Shown here piece after piece: positions 1-10,100 of a stretch of DNA of 64,000 bases (position 1 is the first letter of the stretch; every line of letters starts with the position of its first letter). Both the position numbers and the translations under genes were made by a program. Origin of the DNA: a virus. A model generated the notes under the pieces. It had not been told where the DNA came from. It ran no database searches and was given only the letters and a program-made list of their open reading frames with translations. Location: positions 1 through 64,000 of the IMG/VR virus record IMGVR_UViG_3300044712_000688, one strand, 5' to 3'.

Positions 1-1900
1 TCTTGTTTGTTAGTGTCTGAGAACCAGAGTTAGTTGTGACGGTAGAGTCATCTATCTGTAATTTATTACCAGTAAACATAAGACCGATGTCAGCATTTAC
101 AGAAAGTGCTCCTGTAGAGTCGTTATAGACAATACCGTTACCTAAAGCATTGCCAATAGCATCTTGGGCACGCTCATTTGTGAAGTATAGGTTTGTAACA
201 CCCTCTTCGATATCGTCAGTATCTAGGGCACTGATAGCGCTGTCAGTGTAGGTATTGGCTGCTGATTCCGCGGCATCTGCCTTATTCTGAGCGCCCGATT
301 GGGTTTCAAGTAGCGATGTATCAGCAATACCGTGGACATTTGTAGTGTCAGATGCATGGTCGGATAGGTCAGTAGAGCTGGCCTTAGAGTTTAGCTGAGT
401 CTGGATCGAGCTGGTGACACCATCTACGTAGTTTAGCTCAGCGGTCGAAGCAGTGACGCCATCTAATAGGTTTAGTTCAGCAGTGCTGGCAGTAATCCCA
501 TCTAGAGTGTTTAGCTCTGATGCAGTTGCAGTTACACCAGTAAGAATGTTTAGTTCTGTGGTGCTAGCAGTAACTCCGTCTAGCTTATTCAGTTCTGCGG
601 TGCTAGCAGTGATTCCATCAAGAACATTTAATTCCGAGGCGCTTGCTGTGACACCATTTAGGATATTCAGCTCTTCTGTAGTAGCGATAACGCCATCTAG
701 AATGTTGAGTTCTGCAGTAGATGCTGTAATACCATCTAAAACGTTCAATTCTGATGAAGTTATTGTAGCTCCATTTAGGATGTTCAGTTCAGTGGAGTCT
801 GCTAGAAGTCCAGAAAGCTTGGATATCTCGGATGAATTTACTGATCCAATGCTAGTTGTAGATGGAAGTACAACACTTCCGGTGAAAGTAGGGCTATCTA
901 AGTACGCAAGGTTTGCAGTGTTAGAAATTCCGTGTACTGATGTGGTGTCCGAACTGTGAGTTGATATAGCAGAAGCTACGTCAGTTAGGTATGCCAAATC
1001 TTCAGTATTACTAATACCGTGAATATTTGTAGTGACATTGTGATCTGTAAGCGCGTTACTTACATAGGTCTGATAAGCAGTAGTAATGCTTGAAGTCAGG
1101 GAAGTGATTTCAGTAGAAGTGGTTCCTGCATATGCCAGTGAAGTCCAGGCTGTTACACCATTTCCAATCTTGAACTTACCAGTGTTGCTCTCTAGGGCAA
1201 ATACGTTTGCTGAGACAACTGGGTTTGTATTGGTCCAGTTGGTAGAGGTATTGATCTCTAGCGTAGCTTTTGTGCCGATAGAGGTGGTGATGGTTGAGGC
1301 AAAGTTTGGGTCATCACCTAGTGCTGCAGCTAACTCATTGAGAGTGTTTAGGGTAGTTGGTGAAGAATCAATTAGATTGGCAATAGCAGTATCCGTGTAA
1401 GAATTAGCCGCTGACTCTGCTGAATCTGCCTTGTTCTGGGCACCAGTTTGAGTCTCTAGCTCACTGGTATCTGCAATTCCGTGAACGTTTGTAGTTTCGG
1501 CATTGTGGTTGTAGACAGCAGTATCTGTGTAGTCCTTTACCTCGGTTTCGAGCGTGTCTACCTTTGACTGCGCCCCGGACTGAGTCTCTAGTAGAGAAGT
1601 GTCTGCAATTCCGTGGATGTTAGTGGTATCGGATGCGTGATTTGAAAGATCGGTAGAAGAAGCTTTGGCATTTAGCTGAGTTTGAATAGCAGAGGTGACA
1701 CCATCTAGGTAGCCAATCTCGGTATCAGAAACTCCAGTCACTGCACCGACATATGGAAGTGACGTCCATGCTGTCGAACCATTGCCTACTTTAACCTTGC
1801 CAGTATCGGTCTCAAATGCGAGCTCGCCTACGGAAAGAGTAGGGTTAGTAGAGGTCCAGTTAGCCGCTGTACCGCGACGTATTTGAATTTTAACTGCCAT
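1..1900 (-). CDS. Tail fibre protein, C-terminal part beyond window
   Basis: The frame is open from an ATG at 1900 to the window edge, at least 633 codons, so it is partial. The N-terminus (MAVKIQIRRGTAANW, then ETDTGKVKVGNGSTAW) is the small module found at the start of many phage fibres and tropism determinants. It is followed by long Ser/Thr/Asn-rich repeats with HGIADTS and ELNxLDGVTAS units, a shaft-like composition. The ATG overlaps the stop of the next upstream gene in a TAATG junction, so translation is probably coupled. It lies downstream of three other fibre or baseplate-like genes on the same strand. The inferred role is host recognition at the tail tip; the receptor cannot be told. 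Confidence 0.85.
   Translation of the reverse strand, partial: MAVKIQIRRGTAANWTSTNPTLSVGELAFETDTGKVKVGNGSTAWTSLPYVGAVTGVSDTEIGYLDGVTSAIQTQLNAKASSTDLSNHASDTTNIHGIADTSLLETQSGAQSKVDTLETEVKDYTDTAVYNHNAETTNVHGIADTSELETQTGAQNKADSAESAANSYTDTAIANLIDSSPTTLNTLNELAAALGDDPNFASTITTSIGTKATLEINTSTNWTNTNPVVSANVFALESNTGKFKIGNGVTAWTSLAYAGTTSTEITSLTSSITTAYQTYVSNALTDHNVTTNIHGISNTEDLAYLTDVASAISTHSSDTTSVHGISNTANLAYLDSPTFTGSVVLPSTTSIGSVNSSEISKLSGLLADSTELNILNGATITSSELNVLDGITASTAELNILDGVIATTEELNILNGVTASASELNVLDGITASTAELNKLDGVTASTTELNILTGVTATASELNTLDGITASTAELNLLDGVTASTAELNYVDGVTSSIQTQLNSKASSTDLSDHASDTTNVHGIADTSLLETQSGAQNKADAAESAANTYTDSAISALDTDDIEEGVTNLYFTNERAQDAIGNALGNGIVYNDSTGALSVNADIGLMFTGNKLQIDDSTVTTNSGSQTLTNK
425..815 (-). 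repeat. 39-nt tandem repeat inside the tail fibre gene
   Basis: Ten consecutive 13-residue units of the form TASxxELNxLDGV are encoded with an exact 39-nt period; the ELN codons fall near 433, 469, 508, 547, 586, 625, 664, 703, 742 and 781. An eleventh, degenerate unit follows. Repeats of this kind form fibre shafts in many phages and are prone to expansion and contraction by recombination. Confidence 0.85.
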
Positions 1901-2301
1901 TAGAAGCTACTTTCGTTTCCACCGTCATATACCGACACAAATAGCGTGGTGTTGTGAAGTCCACCATCTATTGTACCAGTAAAATCAGTTGTATTGTATG
2001 ATCCGCCGTCCCCTGTGATTAGCCCAAAGTTGGCCAGCATGTCAATAAAATTGACGTTAACCCATTTGCTAGTGCTACCGTCATATATAAGTGTCTGCCC
2101 ATTGATTGGGTCAGTCAGTGTCGCGTCTGTTAGCTCGGATAGTGCCGACGCGCCACTCCCCTGGGATGCTACCCACGAGCTACCGTTGTGTACATAGATC
2201 GCTTGCTCGTCTAGTTTGTAAAAGAGATCGCCAGCAGAGCCTACCGACGGGAGGGTTGCTCCCGACGGTAGACCAACTGGTGTTAGAAACCTTCTAGACA
2301 A
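1900..2301 (-). CDS. Tail fibre-associated protein
   Basis: 133 residues. The N-terminal motif (FLTPVGLP, then AGDLFYKLDEQAIYVHNGSSW) is the same style of fibre-attachment module seen in the neighbouring fibre genes: a parameter phrase, 'Y' strand and NGSxW turn. The C-terminus is Gly/Asn/Thr rich. Its stop codon overlaps the start of the long fibre gene (TAATG). Probably a short fibre or adaptor in the tail-tip complex; the exact role is unknown. Confidence 0.7.
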   Translation of the reverse strand: MSRRFLTPVGLPSGATLPSVGSAGDLFYKLDEQAIYVHNGSSWVASQGSGASALSELTDATLTDPINGQTLIYDGSTSKWVNVNFIDMLANFGLITGDGGSYNTTDFTGTIDGGLHNTTLFVSVYDGGNESSF

Positions 2302-2326
2302 GTTCTATCCTCGGTAGATTGTAAAA

Positions 2327-3967
2327 CTAGCCTACAACAACAACGCGGTATGAATCAGCACTAACATCCCCAGAAACCCATGAAAGGGTAACTACTGAGG
2401 TGCTGGTGCGAACTACATCTACCTCGACTTGGTCGTAACTTACTGCATCAAAGACCTGTACAGTTACGTCACGAGTTCCTAGACCGTGAGTTACGGTCCA
2501 AGTTACGGAACCTGAAGTTGCGGTTAGAGCTGAGTTGTTGACGGCATACTTAGTAGTAGGTGCTGCAGCTGTAATTGCATCTGCAATCTCATTATCTACG
2601 TACTGCTTGGTGGCAGCGTGTAGGTCTAGAGTAGGGTCACCAGAAAGAACTAGCGCACCAGTCATGGTGTCGCCAGACTTAGCTACCTTCTCACCGATTG
2701 AGGTGGTGATGGTTGTAGCAAAGCTAGAGTCATCGTTAATCGCAGCAGCGAGCTCGTTAAGAGTGTCTAGTAGTGCTGGAGCACCGTCTACTAGATCTGA
2801 AACTGCAGTAGCAATTCGATCAGTAATGGTGTTGCCAGTTGAACCATCTACAGTGCCATCACCGATGTATTGGTCAAGACGCCCCTGAGTTAGTATCTCA
2901 TTTGACCCGGTAGCTGATGACTTGTAGATACTGCCGTCAGCATCAAGGATGATATCGCCGTTAGCGGTCTCTAGGGTTAAATCATTGCGTGCACTGACAA
3001 ATAGGTTGCTACCGACAGCGTTAATGGTGCTAGCAATACCAGTACCATCGAAGAAAGTTAGAGAATCAGAGATGGTCTTGTTGCTAAGAGTCTGAATATC
3101 TGAGGTGCCAACAATGTTACCAGTAACACCGTGCGTAGTGGTGTCTGACTCGTGGTCGCCGAGAGCATCGTTGACCGTTGCAATACGATCAGTAATGGTG
3201 TTACCGTCAGTACCGTCAACAGTAACGTCACCAATGCGGTCGTTGATGTAGGTCTTTGATGCAACTGGGCTGTCTGAGCCGGTCTTAACCATAAGCTGGT
3301 TAGCCGAGCCGCCAGTCCAGATACTGGTGTCATCGGTTATGACTTTTAGGTTTCCAGAACCGTCAACGCCAATTGCGCCAGCGAATGCGCTAAACTTAGC
3401 ACTAATGGCACCAGATGCGTCATCGTACTTAATACCGTCACCAACTGCGTTACCAACAGCATCCTGAGCACGTTCGGCAGTGAAGTAGAGGTTAGTGCTG
3501 CCCTCTTCGATGTCATCGGTATCTAGCCCGTTGATAGCTGTGTCGGTGTAGCTGTTCGCATTCGTCTCGGCTGTTGAAGCCGCGCCAGCCGCATCGTAGT
3601 TAGTAGCAAGGCTGTCAGCGTAGGACTCTGCGTTCGCCTGAGCAGTCGATGCAGCACCTGCAGCGTCATATGCCGATGCAGTTGCATCTAGAGCACGTTG
3701 GTTGGTGAAGTAGAGATTACTTGAACCCTCTTCAATGTCATCGGTAGTTAAGGCATCAATTGCATTGTTAATTGCTTCGGTAACGTTCCCGCCAGCAGCT
3801 AGCGCAAGCCAGTCTGTACCATTCCAAACGGTTAGCTGGTTAGTGTCAGTGTCGTAGTAGATCTGACCAGATACCGGGCTTGATGGCGGGGTGGATAGGT
3901 TTTGGATTCTTGCGTTGAGAAGCTCATTCTTATTAAGATTGAGCCCCGTGAGGAACTGCTTAGCCAT
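2327..3967 (-). CDS. Tail fibre protein
   Basis: 546 residues, complete. The N-terminus (MAKQFLTGLNLNKNELLNA, then SGQIYYDTDTNQLTVWNGTDW) is a typical phage fibre anchoring module. The middle contains repeated DDIEEGSxNLYFTxxRA and AYDAAGAASTAQANAESYADS units, likely trimeric shaft. The last 70 residues (HGLGTRDVTVQVFD, then VxVDVVRTSTxxVTLSW) match a beta-sandwich commonly found at fibre C-termini. It shares the EEGxxNLYFT repeat with the partial fibre gene at the window edge, so the two are paralogous in part. Transcribed leftwards with the other tail genes. Confidence 0.85.
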   Translation of the reverse strand: MAKQFLTGLNLNKNELLNARIQNLSTPPSSPVSGQIYYDTDTNQLTVWNGTDWLALAAGGNVTEAINNAIDALTTDDIEEGSSNLYFTNQRALDATASAYDAAGAASTAQANAESYADSLATNYDAAGAASTAETNANSYTDTAINGLDTDDIEEGSTNLYFTAERAQDAVGNAVGDGIKYDDASGAISAKFSAFAGAIGVDGSGNLKVITDDTSIWTGGSANQLMVKTGSDSPVASKTYINDRIGDVTVDGTDGNTITDRIATVNDALGDHESDTTTHGVTGNIVGTSDIQTLSNKTISDSLTFFDGTGIASTINAVGSNLFVSARNDLTLETANGDIILDADGSIYKSSATGSNEILTQGRLDQYIGDGTVDGSTGNTITDRIATAVSDLVDGAPALLDTLNELAAAINDDSSFATTITTSIGEKVAKSGDTMTGALVLSGDPTLDLHAATKQYVDNEIADAITAAAPTTKYAVNNSALTATSGSVTWTVTHGLGTRDVTVQVFDAVSYDQVEVDVVRTSTSVVTLSWVSGDVSADSYRVVVVG

Positions 3968-3979
3968 TTTTCTTCTTTC

Positions 3980-4297
3980 TTATGAGAGATGAGCCGTCCC
4001 AGCAAGTGCGCTGGAGAAGGTTATTGTTAGGGTTGTTTCGTTAGTATGTGATACGTTTCCCTCTACCTGATCGCCAGCACTATTGAATATTGTGACGTTC
4101 GGGTAGAAGTTGAGATTGTGATTTATAGTCCATGTACTGAGGGGTGCGTTTTGAAGGTGACGATATGACACTAAATCAATTATGTTGTCAGCTTGGACTC
4201 CATCAGCGCCAGCTGGCCCCTGGGGCCCTGGGGCGGTGACGACTATCTGCCTAACATAGCGCCCAGTAGTAATGCTGCTTGGGACATCTCCAGCCAT
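3980..4297 (-). CDS. Small tail protein with collagen-like segment
   Basis: 105 residues. A short collagen-like stretch (GPQGPAGADG) links an N-terminal segment to a C-terminal domain reading STWTINHNLNFYPNVTIFN, the same 'HxLxxxPxVxIF' sandwich fold that ends the adjacent fibre. Its start overlaps the upstream stop (TAATG). Probably a short fibre or decoration protein at the tail tip. Confidence 0.7.
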   Translation of the reverse strand: MAGDVPSSITTGRYVRQIVVTAPGPQGPAGADGVQADNIIDLVSYRHLQNAPLSTWTINHNLNFYPNVTIFNSAGDQVEGNVSHTNETTLTITFSSALAGTAHLS

Positions 4298-4659
4298 TAC
4301 CTAGTCACCTCCGACCTAACTACAAAATTGCCTTGTATTAATTTGTATATGTATAAGGCCTCGGATGGAGCTATTAGCTCTAAGTCATATACATATTTAT
4401 CTTCTGGAATCGTAGCCATGACTTCGTCTGATATCAGAAGGGTTATTTGACCGTTAGTCGGATGTAGCGATATCCCACCATTTTCGGTGGTAAGCTCTAG
4501 AACTACAGTTGGACTATCAGTCGTTTTTCTGACTTGCATCCTAGCTTTATACCCTCGCATGAGAATTGGCTTCTTAGCTGGGTCTCGCCAGACGATGGTA
4601 CGAGAAAACGTAGAGCCTTGATTGGCTACTATGTTATAAAGTCCAGCGGGGGTGCTCAT
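4297..4659 (-). CDS. Probable baseplate/tail structural protein
   Basis: 120 residues: QGSTFSRTIVWRDPAKKPI, then a beta-rich body with GYKARMQVRK and NGQITLLIS. This pattern occurs in phage baseplate upper-domain (BppU-like) and tail-tip proteins. It is the first gene of the leftward tail-fibre transcript seen here and is coupled to the next by TAATG. Assignment rests on pattern and position only. Confidence 0.55.
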   Translation of the reverse strand: MSTPAGLYNIVANQGSTFSRTIVWRDPAKKPILMRGYKARMQVRKTTDSPTVVLELTTENGGISLHPTNGQITLLISDEVMATIPEDKYVYDLELIAPSEALYIYKLIQGNFVVRSEVTR

Positions 4660-4721
4660 GGCAGGCTTTCGGCTAAATACAAGACACTATTATTGTACCT
4701 CATTTAGTTTGTGGTAAGATG

Positions 4722-4749
4722 TTGACTTTTTTCATAGATTTAGTATTTT
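4722..4749 (+). promoter_or_regulatory. Candidate sigma70-type promoter
   Basis: TTGACT at 4722-4727 and TATTTT at 4744-4749, 16 nt apart, in an AT-rich divergent gap between the leftward tail genes and the rightward glycosidase-like gene. Confidence 0.45.
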
Positions 4750-4813
4750 TTATCCAAAAAATTACTACATCTTGTGGTTTTGTGGGTTTTTAAAATCAAA
4801 CTATAATTATGAA

Positions 4814-5740
4814 ATGAAGCAGAATCGATTTGAAGATCTTGGGGGGGAGACTTGGCGCATACTTAGACTTGCCGATCCCGCTGATCATCGCTGGTCTGCC
4901 TTCAATCCTTCTATTGCTTATTCCCCGGAGGAGGGCTACAAGGTTCTTTTTCGGTCCAGTAACTATTTTTTAGATCCCGCAACCACTGACGCCAAAATGA
5001 CTGATGGTGCTACTGTAAAAAGTAATATGTGGCTAGGTACCTTAGACGCTAATTGGCAGATATCTTCTCTAGAGAAGCTTGATTTTTCAGAGGCTGGACT
5101 TGTATTTACTCGAGGTGCCGAAGATGGACGCCTGTACTGGGTAGATGGTGCTTGGGAAATCACTGCTGGACTCAAGGAGCCATCTGTTCCTCTACCAAGA
5201 ATTGCTAGGTTCCGTCTCGAGGGGCTAAAAGCAAAGCTTGTGAAGATATATGAAGATGGCCCTCTTTATGACGTAGAGAAGAACTGGATGGCCCCTACGG
5301 TCAAATCAGACAAGTTTGACTACATCTATAACCCTATTGCCGTCTATAAAGATGGCGTTGGTCCGATTAAAGTTAGAGAAGCTTTCGAGTCAGTTAGGCA
5401 TGTAAGGGGCGGTAGTCAGCTTTGGCCTATAAAAGACGGGTACTTGGCAATAATTCATGAAGCCATAATCAAACTTGTATATATGTACATACCTCGCTAC
5501 TTCGGGTATAAAAACGTGAGGGTCCGTCACTATGTGCATAGATTTGCTAAGTATGACTTGAATGGTAAGTTGTGTGCTTTATCTGACACATTTAAATTGT
5601 CTGATGCTCGCATAGAATTTGCAGCTGGTCTGGTTATTGACAATGACGATGTGATTGTTTCCTATGGATATAAAGATGTAGCATCGTACTTAGGCAAAAT
5701 TAAATTGAGTAAAGTTCTAGAAATGTTAAAGGAGGTTTGA
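4814..5740 (+). CDS. GH130-like five-bladed beta-propeller glycosidase/phosphorylase homologue
   Basis: 308 residues from the ATG at 4814 (an in-frame TTG lies 42 nt upstream; neither has a strong ribosome site). The order of motifs resembles GH130 mannoside phosphorylases and related propeller glycosidases: FNPSIAY, RGAEDGRLYWVDG, YDVEKNWMAP, YIYNPIAVY, RGGSQLWPI, HYVHRFAKYD, then EFAAGLVIDNDDVIVSYG. The acidic EDGR and final SYG blade are kept. GH130 enzymes cleave beta-mannosides by phosphorolysis or hydrolysis; the substrate here cannot be told. It sits beside the tail-fibre genes, so capsule or cell-wall glycan processing is plausible. Confidence 0.6.
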   Translation: MKQNRFEDLGGETWRILRLADPADHRWSAFNPSIAYSPEEGYKVLFRSSNYFLDPATTDAKMTDGATVKSNMWLGTLDANWQISSLEKLDFSEAGLVFTRGAEDGRLYWVDGAWEITAGLKEPSVPLPRIARFRLEGLKAKLVKIYEDGPLYDVEKNWMAPTVKSDKFDYIYNPIAVYKDGVGPIKVREAFESVRHVRGGSQLWPIKDGYLAIIHEAIIKLVYMYIPRYFGYKNVRVRHYVHRFAKYDLNGKLCALSDTFKLSDARIEFAAGLVIDNDDVIVSYGYKDVASYLGKIKLSKVLEMLKEV

Positions 5741-5742
5741 TT

Positions 5743-5976
5743 GTGAGTACTGAAACATTAGAATCCACTGAAGTAACCATAGAGCTTGATGAAGACGGAA
5801 ATGAAAAGCTCGCGCACTACGCCGAATCTGTTTCTGTTACCGAGGGTTATGTACTAGGAACTCCAATTCAAGCCATCTGCGGAAAAATTTTTGTACCTTC
5901 TCGTGATCCAGAAAAGCTTCGAAAGTGTCCGATTTGCGTAGAAATTATGGACGCACTATTCTATTCAGCGGACTAA
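5743..5976 (+). CDS. DUF3039-like zinc-binding protein
   Basis: 77 residues from a GTG preceded by AAAGGAGG at ideal spacing; a TTG six bases upstream is less likely. The core ICGKIFVPSRDPEKLRKCPIC matches the DUF3039 family of actinobacterial chromosomes (GxPxxALCGKxWVPxRDPxxxPVCPxC), with one Cys plus a CPxC pair that could bind zinc. The function of that family is not known. It starts 3 nt after the glycosidase-like gene and is probably co-transcribed with it. Presence of a host-type family is one sign of an actinobacterial host. Confidence 0.75.
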   Translation: MSTETLESTEVTIELDEDGNEKLAHYAESVSVTEGYVLGTPIQAICGKIFVPSRDPEKLRKCPICVEIMDALFYSAD

Positions 5977-6010
5977 AATCAGTCCAAAGAAATTGTCTTA
6001 TACTGGTATT

Positions 6011-6070
6011 CCAGCTCCTGACGAAACCCCGGCTCTCGGGTCTAACTCAAGTTTAGACGTCAGGATTTGG
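6011..6070 (+). promoter_or_regulatory. Structured 5' leader before nrdH (three-way junction)
   Basis: A long closing helix pairs TCCTGACG (6016-6023) with CGTCAGGA (6058-6065) and is extended by CCA/TGG (6011-6013 with 6068-6070). Inside it lie two hairpins: ACCCC(G)/CGGGT (6026-6041) and TCTAA/TTAGA (6041-6057, loop CTCAAGT). It sits in the 122-nt gap directly before the ribonucleotide reductase genes. No riboswitch class that I know fits, so it is called only as a candidate regulatory RNA. Confidence 0.5.
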
Positions 6071-6098
6071 CTTATCTATTACCCTTGGAAGGTCCAAA

Positions 6099-6320
6099 AT
6101 GGTCACTGTCTACACTCTCCCTTCATGCGTTCAGTGTGAGAGCACAAAGAAGTTTTTAGCAAAAAACGATGTGCCGTTTGAGACTGTAGACCTTAGCCAG
6201 GATGAGTCGGCTATGGCTCGTGTTCGTGCGCTTGGATATCAAGCAGCTCCAGTTGTTATTGCTGGTGAAGATCACTGGAGCGGGTTCCGACCTGATAAGC
6301 TAAACGCCCTTACCGTATAG
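6099..6320 (+). CDS. nrdH: NrdH glutaredoxin-like redoxin
   Basis: 73 residues. The CVQC redox motif is at residues 9-12 and the C-terminal WSGFRPDKL is the NrdH signature that recognises thioredoxin reductase. It donates electrons to class Ib ribonucleotide reductase. A GGAAGG ribosome site lies 6 nt before the ATG. First gene of nrdH-I-E-F, the same order as in bacterial class Ib operons. A phage copy makes deoxynucleotide synthesis less dependent on the host. Confidence 0.95.
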   Translation: MVTVYTLPSCVQCESTKKFLAKNDVPFETVDLSQDESAMARVRALGYQAAPVVIAGEDHWSGFRPDKLNALTV

Positions 6321-6333
6321 AAGGGTGGCCGGT

Positions 6334-6753
6334 GTGTTTGACATCGTTTATTTTTCAAACGTGTCTGAAAACACCAAGCGATTTGTAGAAAAACTAGGTT
6401 TTTCAAATATAAGAATCCCAATCAAGTGGGATGACAAATCCCCCTTGGTCGTTGAGAGAGACTTCATCTTGGTTGTTCCGTCATATGGCGGTGGGGCTGA
6501 GGGTAGGACTGTGCCTAAGTCAGTCGTAAATTTTTTAAACATTGAGCAAAATAGAAACTTGCTCCGCGGTATCGTTGGTACGGGCAACACTAATTTTGGT
6601 GTCCACTACTGCAAAGCTGCGGAAATCGTTGCGGTAAAAACTGGTGCGCCATTACTGTATCGAGTAGAAATAACTGGCACACCGGACGATGTTATTCAAG
6701 TACAAGAGAGGCTGAGCCAGCTGTGGACAATAAATATAGCTACCACGAACTAA
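6334..6753 (+). CDS. nrdI: NrdI flavodoxin
   Basis: 139 residues from the GTG at 6334, which has AGAAGG 7 nt upstream; the GTG at 6325 directly abuts that site and is less likely. The flavin phosphate loop [16 protein letters not shown] and the [15 protein letters not shown] motif are typical of NrdI, which supplies oxidant to activate the manganese cofactor of NrdF. The gene overlaps nrdE by 31 nt, indicating tight coupling. Confidence 0.93.
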   Translation: MFDIVYFSNVSENTKRFVEKLGFSNIRIPIKWDDKSPLVVERDFILVVPSYGGGAEGRTVPKSVVNFLNIEQNRNLLRGIVGTGNTNFGVHYCKAAEIVAVKTGAPLLYRVEITGTPDDVIQVQERLSQLWTINIATTN

Positions 6754-8840
6754 ATGCAATGATCAATCTGTGGGATGCTGATGGTAAATTACAGCTCCAC
6801 AAGGACAAAGAAGCTGCTCGCGCTTACTTCCTAGACCATGTAAATCAGAACACCGTCTTCTTCCACAGCTTGGAAGAGAAGCTGGGCTATTTGGTAGATA
6901 ACGACTACTACGAAAAAGAAGTTTTAGAGCAGTACGACCCAGAGTTCATCAAAGAGACTTTCAAGTACGCTTACTCGTTTAAGTACCGCTTTGAGGCCTT
7001 CATGGGTGCCTACAAGTTTTTCAGCTCATATGCCCTCAAGACTTTTGATGGTGAGCGCTACCTAGAGCGCTTTGAGGACCGCGTTGTGATGAACGCGCTT
7101 ACACTTGCTCGTGGAGACCGTGAGATGGCCATGAAGCTCGTAGAGGAGATCATTACTGGCCGTTTCCAGCCTGCTACCCCGACATTCTTGAACGCTGGTA
7201 AGAAGCAGCGCGGTGAGTTTGTCTCCTGCTTCCTACTTCGTATCGAAGACAACATGGAGTCAATCTCTCGCGGTATCAACTCGGCTCTTCAGCTCTCAAA
7301 GCGTGGTGGCGGTGTAGCCCTAAACCTCAGCAACTTGCGCGAGGCTGGTGCCCCTATCAAGAAGATCGAGGGCCAGTCATCGGGTGTTATTCCTGTGATG
7401 AAGCTTCTTGAAGACTCATTCTCGTACGCAAATCAGTTGGGCGCTCGCCAGGGTGCTGGTGCGGTCTACCTGAACGCTCACCACCCAGACATCATGAAGT
7501 TCCTAGACACCAAGCGTGAGAACGCCGATGAGAAGATTCGTATCAAGACTCTGTCTATCGGTGTGGTTATTCCAGATGTGACCCTTGAGCTTGCAAAGAA
7601 TGGCGATGACATGTATCTGTTTTCGCCATACGATGTTGAGCGCGTTTACGGCGTTCCATTCGGAGACATCTCGGTAACCGAGAAGTACCAGGAGATGGTT
7701 GACGATGCTCGCATCAAGAAGACCAAGATCAAGGCACGTGTTCTATTTGAGCGCATCGCTGAGCTTCAGTTCGAGTCGGGCTACCCATACATCATGTACG
7801 AGGACACCGTAAACAACGCCAACCCAATCGCTGGCCGCATCAACATGTCTAACCTCTGCTCTGAGATCCTTCAGGTAAACACACCTTCTACCTATAAGGC
7901 TGATCTTGGCTACAACATTATTGGTAGTGACATCAGCTGTAACCTAGGCTCGCTAAACATTGCCAAGGTTATGGATGGCGGTAAGTTTGCTCAGACCATC
8001 GAAACTTCTGTGCGAGCCCTTACTGCTGTATCGGACCTAAGCTACATTGACTCGGTACCTTCTATTGCTGAAGGTAACAAGCGTGCTCACGCTATTGGTC
8101 TTGGCCAGATGAATCTGCACGGTTACTTAGGACGCGAGAAGATCCACTATGGTTCAGAAGAAGGTTTGGATTTTACAAACATCTACTTCTACACCGTGCT
8201 GTTCCACGCTCTAAAGGCTTCTAACACGATTGCCAAGGAACGTAACGAAGTGTTCCACGGATTCTATGAGTCGAAGTATGCAACTGGTGAGTTCTTTGAT
8301 AAGTATCTAACTCAGGAGTGGAAGCCTACTACTGATAAGGTTGCAAAGATTTTTGCAGACGCTGGTATTGAGATCCCTACTCAGGATGACTGGAAGAAGC
8401 TTAAGAAGTCTGTACAGACTTACGGTATCTATAACCAGAACCTGCAGGCTGTTCCACCAACTGGTTCGATCTCGTACATCAACAACTCAACCTCGTCAAT
8501 TCACCCAATTGCATCGAAGATTGAAACTCGTAAGGAAGGAAAGCTTGGTCGCGTTTACTACCCAGCTCCGTTCCTTGCTGACGATAATCTTGAGTACTTT
8601 GAAGATGCTTACGAGATCGGCCCAGAAAAGATTATTGATACCTACGCTGCTGCAACCCAGCACGTAGACCAGGGACTATCGCTCACCTTGTTCTTCAAAG
8701 ACACCGCAACCACTCGCGATGTTAACCGTGCGCAGATTTATGCATGGAAGAAGGGCATCAAGACTATTTACTACATCCGTATTCGTCAGCTTGCACTAGA
8801 CGGAACTGATGTGGAACAATGTGTTAGCTGCATGCTATAA
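6723..8840 (+). CDS. nrdE: Ribonucleotide reductase class Ib, alpha subunit
   Basis: 705 residues, close to the usual 700-720. It starts at a GTG inside the end of nrdI; the N-terminal [16 protein letters not shown] is conserved in NrdE, so this start is supported over the later ATG at 6759. Catalytic-domain motifs include [44 protein letters not shown] and [16 protein letters not shown]. The C-terminus ends CVSCML, the swinging-arm cysteine pair reduced by NrdH. It converts NDPs to dNDPs together with NrdF. Confidence 0.97.
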   Translation: MDNKYSYHELNAMINLWDADGKLQLHKDKEAARAYFLDHVNQNTVFFHSLEEKLGYLVDNDYYEKEVLEQYDPEFIKETFKYAYSFKYRFEAFMGAYKFFSSYALKTFDGERYLERFEDRVVMNALTLARGDREMAMKLVEEIITGRFQPATPTFLNAGKKQRGEFVSCFLLRIEDNMESISRGINSALQLSKRGGGVALNLSNLREAGAPIKKIEGQSSGVIPVMKLLEDSFSYANQLGARQGAGAVYLNAHHPDIMKFLDTKRENADEKIRIKTLSIGVVIPDVTLELAKNGDDMYLFSPYDVERVYGVPFGDISVTEKYQEMVDDARIKKTKIKARVLFERIAELQFESGYPYIMYEDTVNNANPIAGRINMSNLCSEILQVNTPSTYKADLGYNIIGSDISCNLGSLNIAKVMDGGKFAQTIETSVRALTAVSDLSYIDSVPSIAEGNKRAHAIGLGQMNLHGYLGREKIHYGSEEGLDFTNIYFYTVLFHALKASNTIAKERNEVFHGFYESKYATGEFFDKYLTQEWKPTTDKVAKIFADAGIEIPTQDDWKKLKKSVQTYGIYNQNLQAVPPTGSISYINNSTSSIHPIASKIETRKEGKLGRVYYPAPFLADDNLEYFEDAYEIGPEKIIDTYAAATQHVDQGLSLTLFFKDTATTRDVNRAQIYAWKKGIKTIYYIRIRQLALDGTDVEQCVSCML

Positions 8841-9803
<963 letters not shown>

Positions 9804-9812
9804 GGAGGAATC

Positions 9813-9863
9813 ATGGACGGCTGCAAGTGTGGCGGATCTTGCCCTTGCGGTAAAGAAGACTAA
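9813..9863 (+). CDS. 16-residue Cys-rich peptide after nrdF
   Basis: A 17-codon reading frame lies between the nrdF stop and the terminator. It has a strong TAAGGAGG ribosome site (sharing the nrdF stop codon) and encodes MDGCKCGGSCPCGKED, with two CxC pairs. Such spacing suggests a metal-binding peptide, metallothionein-like in miniature. No family is recognised. It would be made with NrdF and could hold or deliver a metal, but that is inference. Confidence 0.55.
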   Translation: MDGCKCGGSCPCGKED

Positions 9864-9867
9864 AGAA

Positions 9868-9895
9868 GACCACCCTTCGGGGTGGTTTTTCTTTT
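9868..9895 (+). terminator. Rho-independent terminator after nrd operon
   Basis: CCACCC-TTCG-GGGTGG stem-loop (9870-9885) followed by TTTTTCTTTT. Confidence 0.9.
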
Positions 9896-9908
9896 GTAAG
9901 ATAGAACC

Positions 9909-10094
9909 ATGCCAACCTACGAATATAAGTGTTCTGAAAATAGTGAGCACAAGTACAAAGAAATTCGCGGAATGAACGAAGAAGCTACTCGCTCGACTTG
10001 CGCTGAGGAGGGGTGTTCGGGTAGACTCATACGCGTATTTGGAACACCTCCGATCACTTTTAAAGGGACCGGATTCAGCGCAAAACGAGGGTAA
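9909..10094 (+). CDS. FmdB-like zinc ribbon protein
   Basis: 61 residues. MPTYEYKC at the N-terminus, a second Cys pair region (CAEEGCSGRLIRVFG) and the ending PPITFKGTGFSAKRG match the short FmdB zinc-ribbon family, common in actinobacteria and of unclear role. A TAAGAT -10 box (9897-9902) lies six bases before the ATG, so the mRNA is probably leaderless, starting right after the nrd terminator. Confidence 0.85.
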   Translation: MPTYEYKCSENSEHKYKEIRGMNEEATRSTCAEEGCSGRLIRVFGTPPITFKGTGFSAKRG

Positions 10095-10100
10095 CTACAT

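Noticed and set aside
453-1400. Plus-strand open frames across the left tail-fibre gene
   Set aside because: They mirror the 39-nt repeats of the minus-strand fibre gene, have no ribosome sites and encode low-complexity sequence with no domain.
6016-6065. Hammerhead-ribozyme-like CTGACGAAAC in the nrd leader
   Set aside because: The conserved CUGANGA and GAAA cores need to be separated by stem II; here they are fused, and no second CUGANGA copy completes any permuted form.
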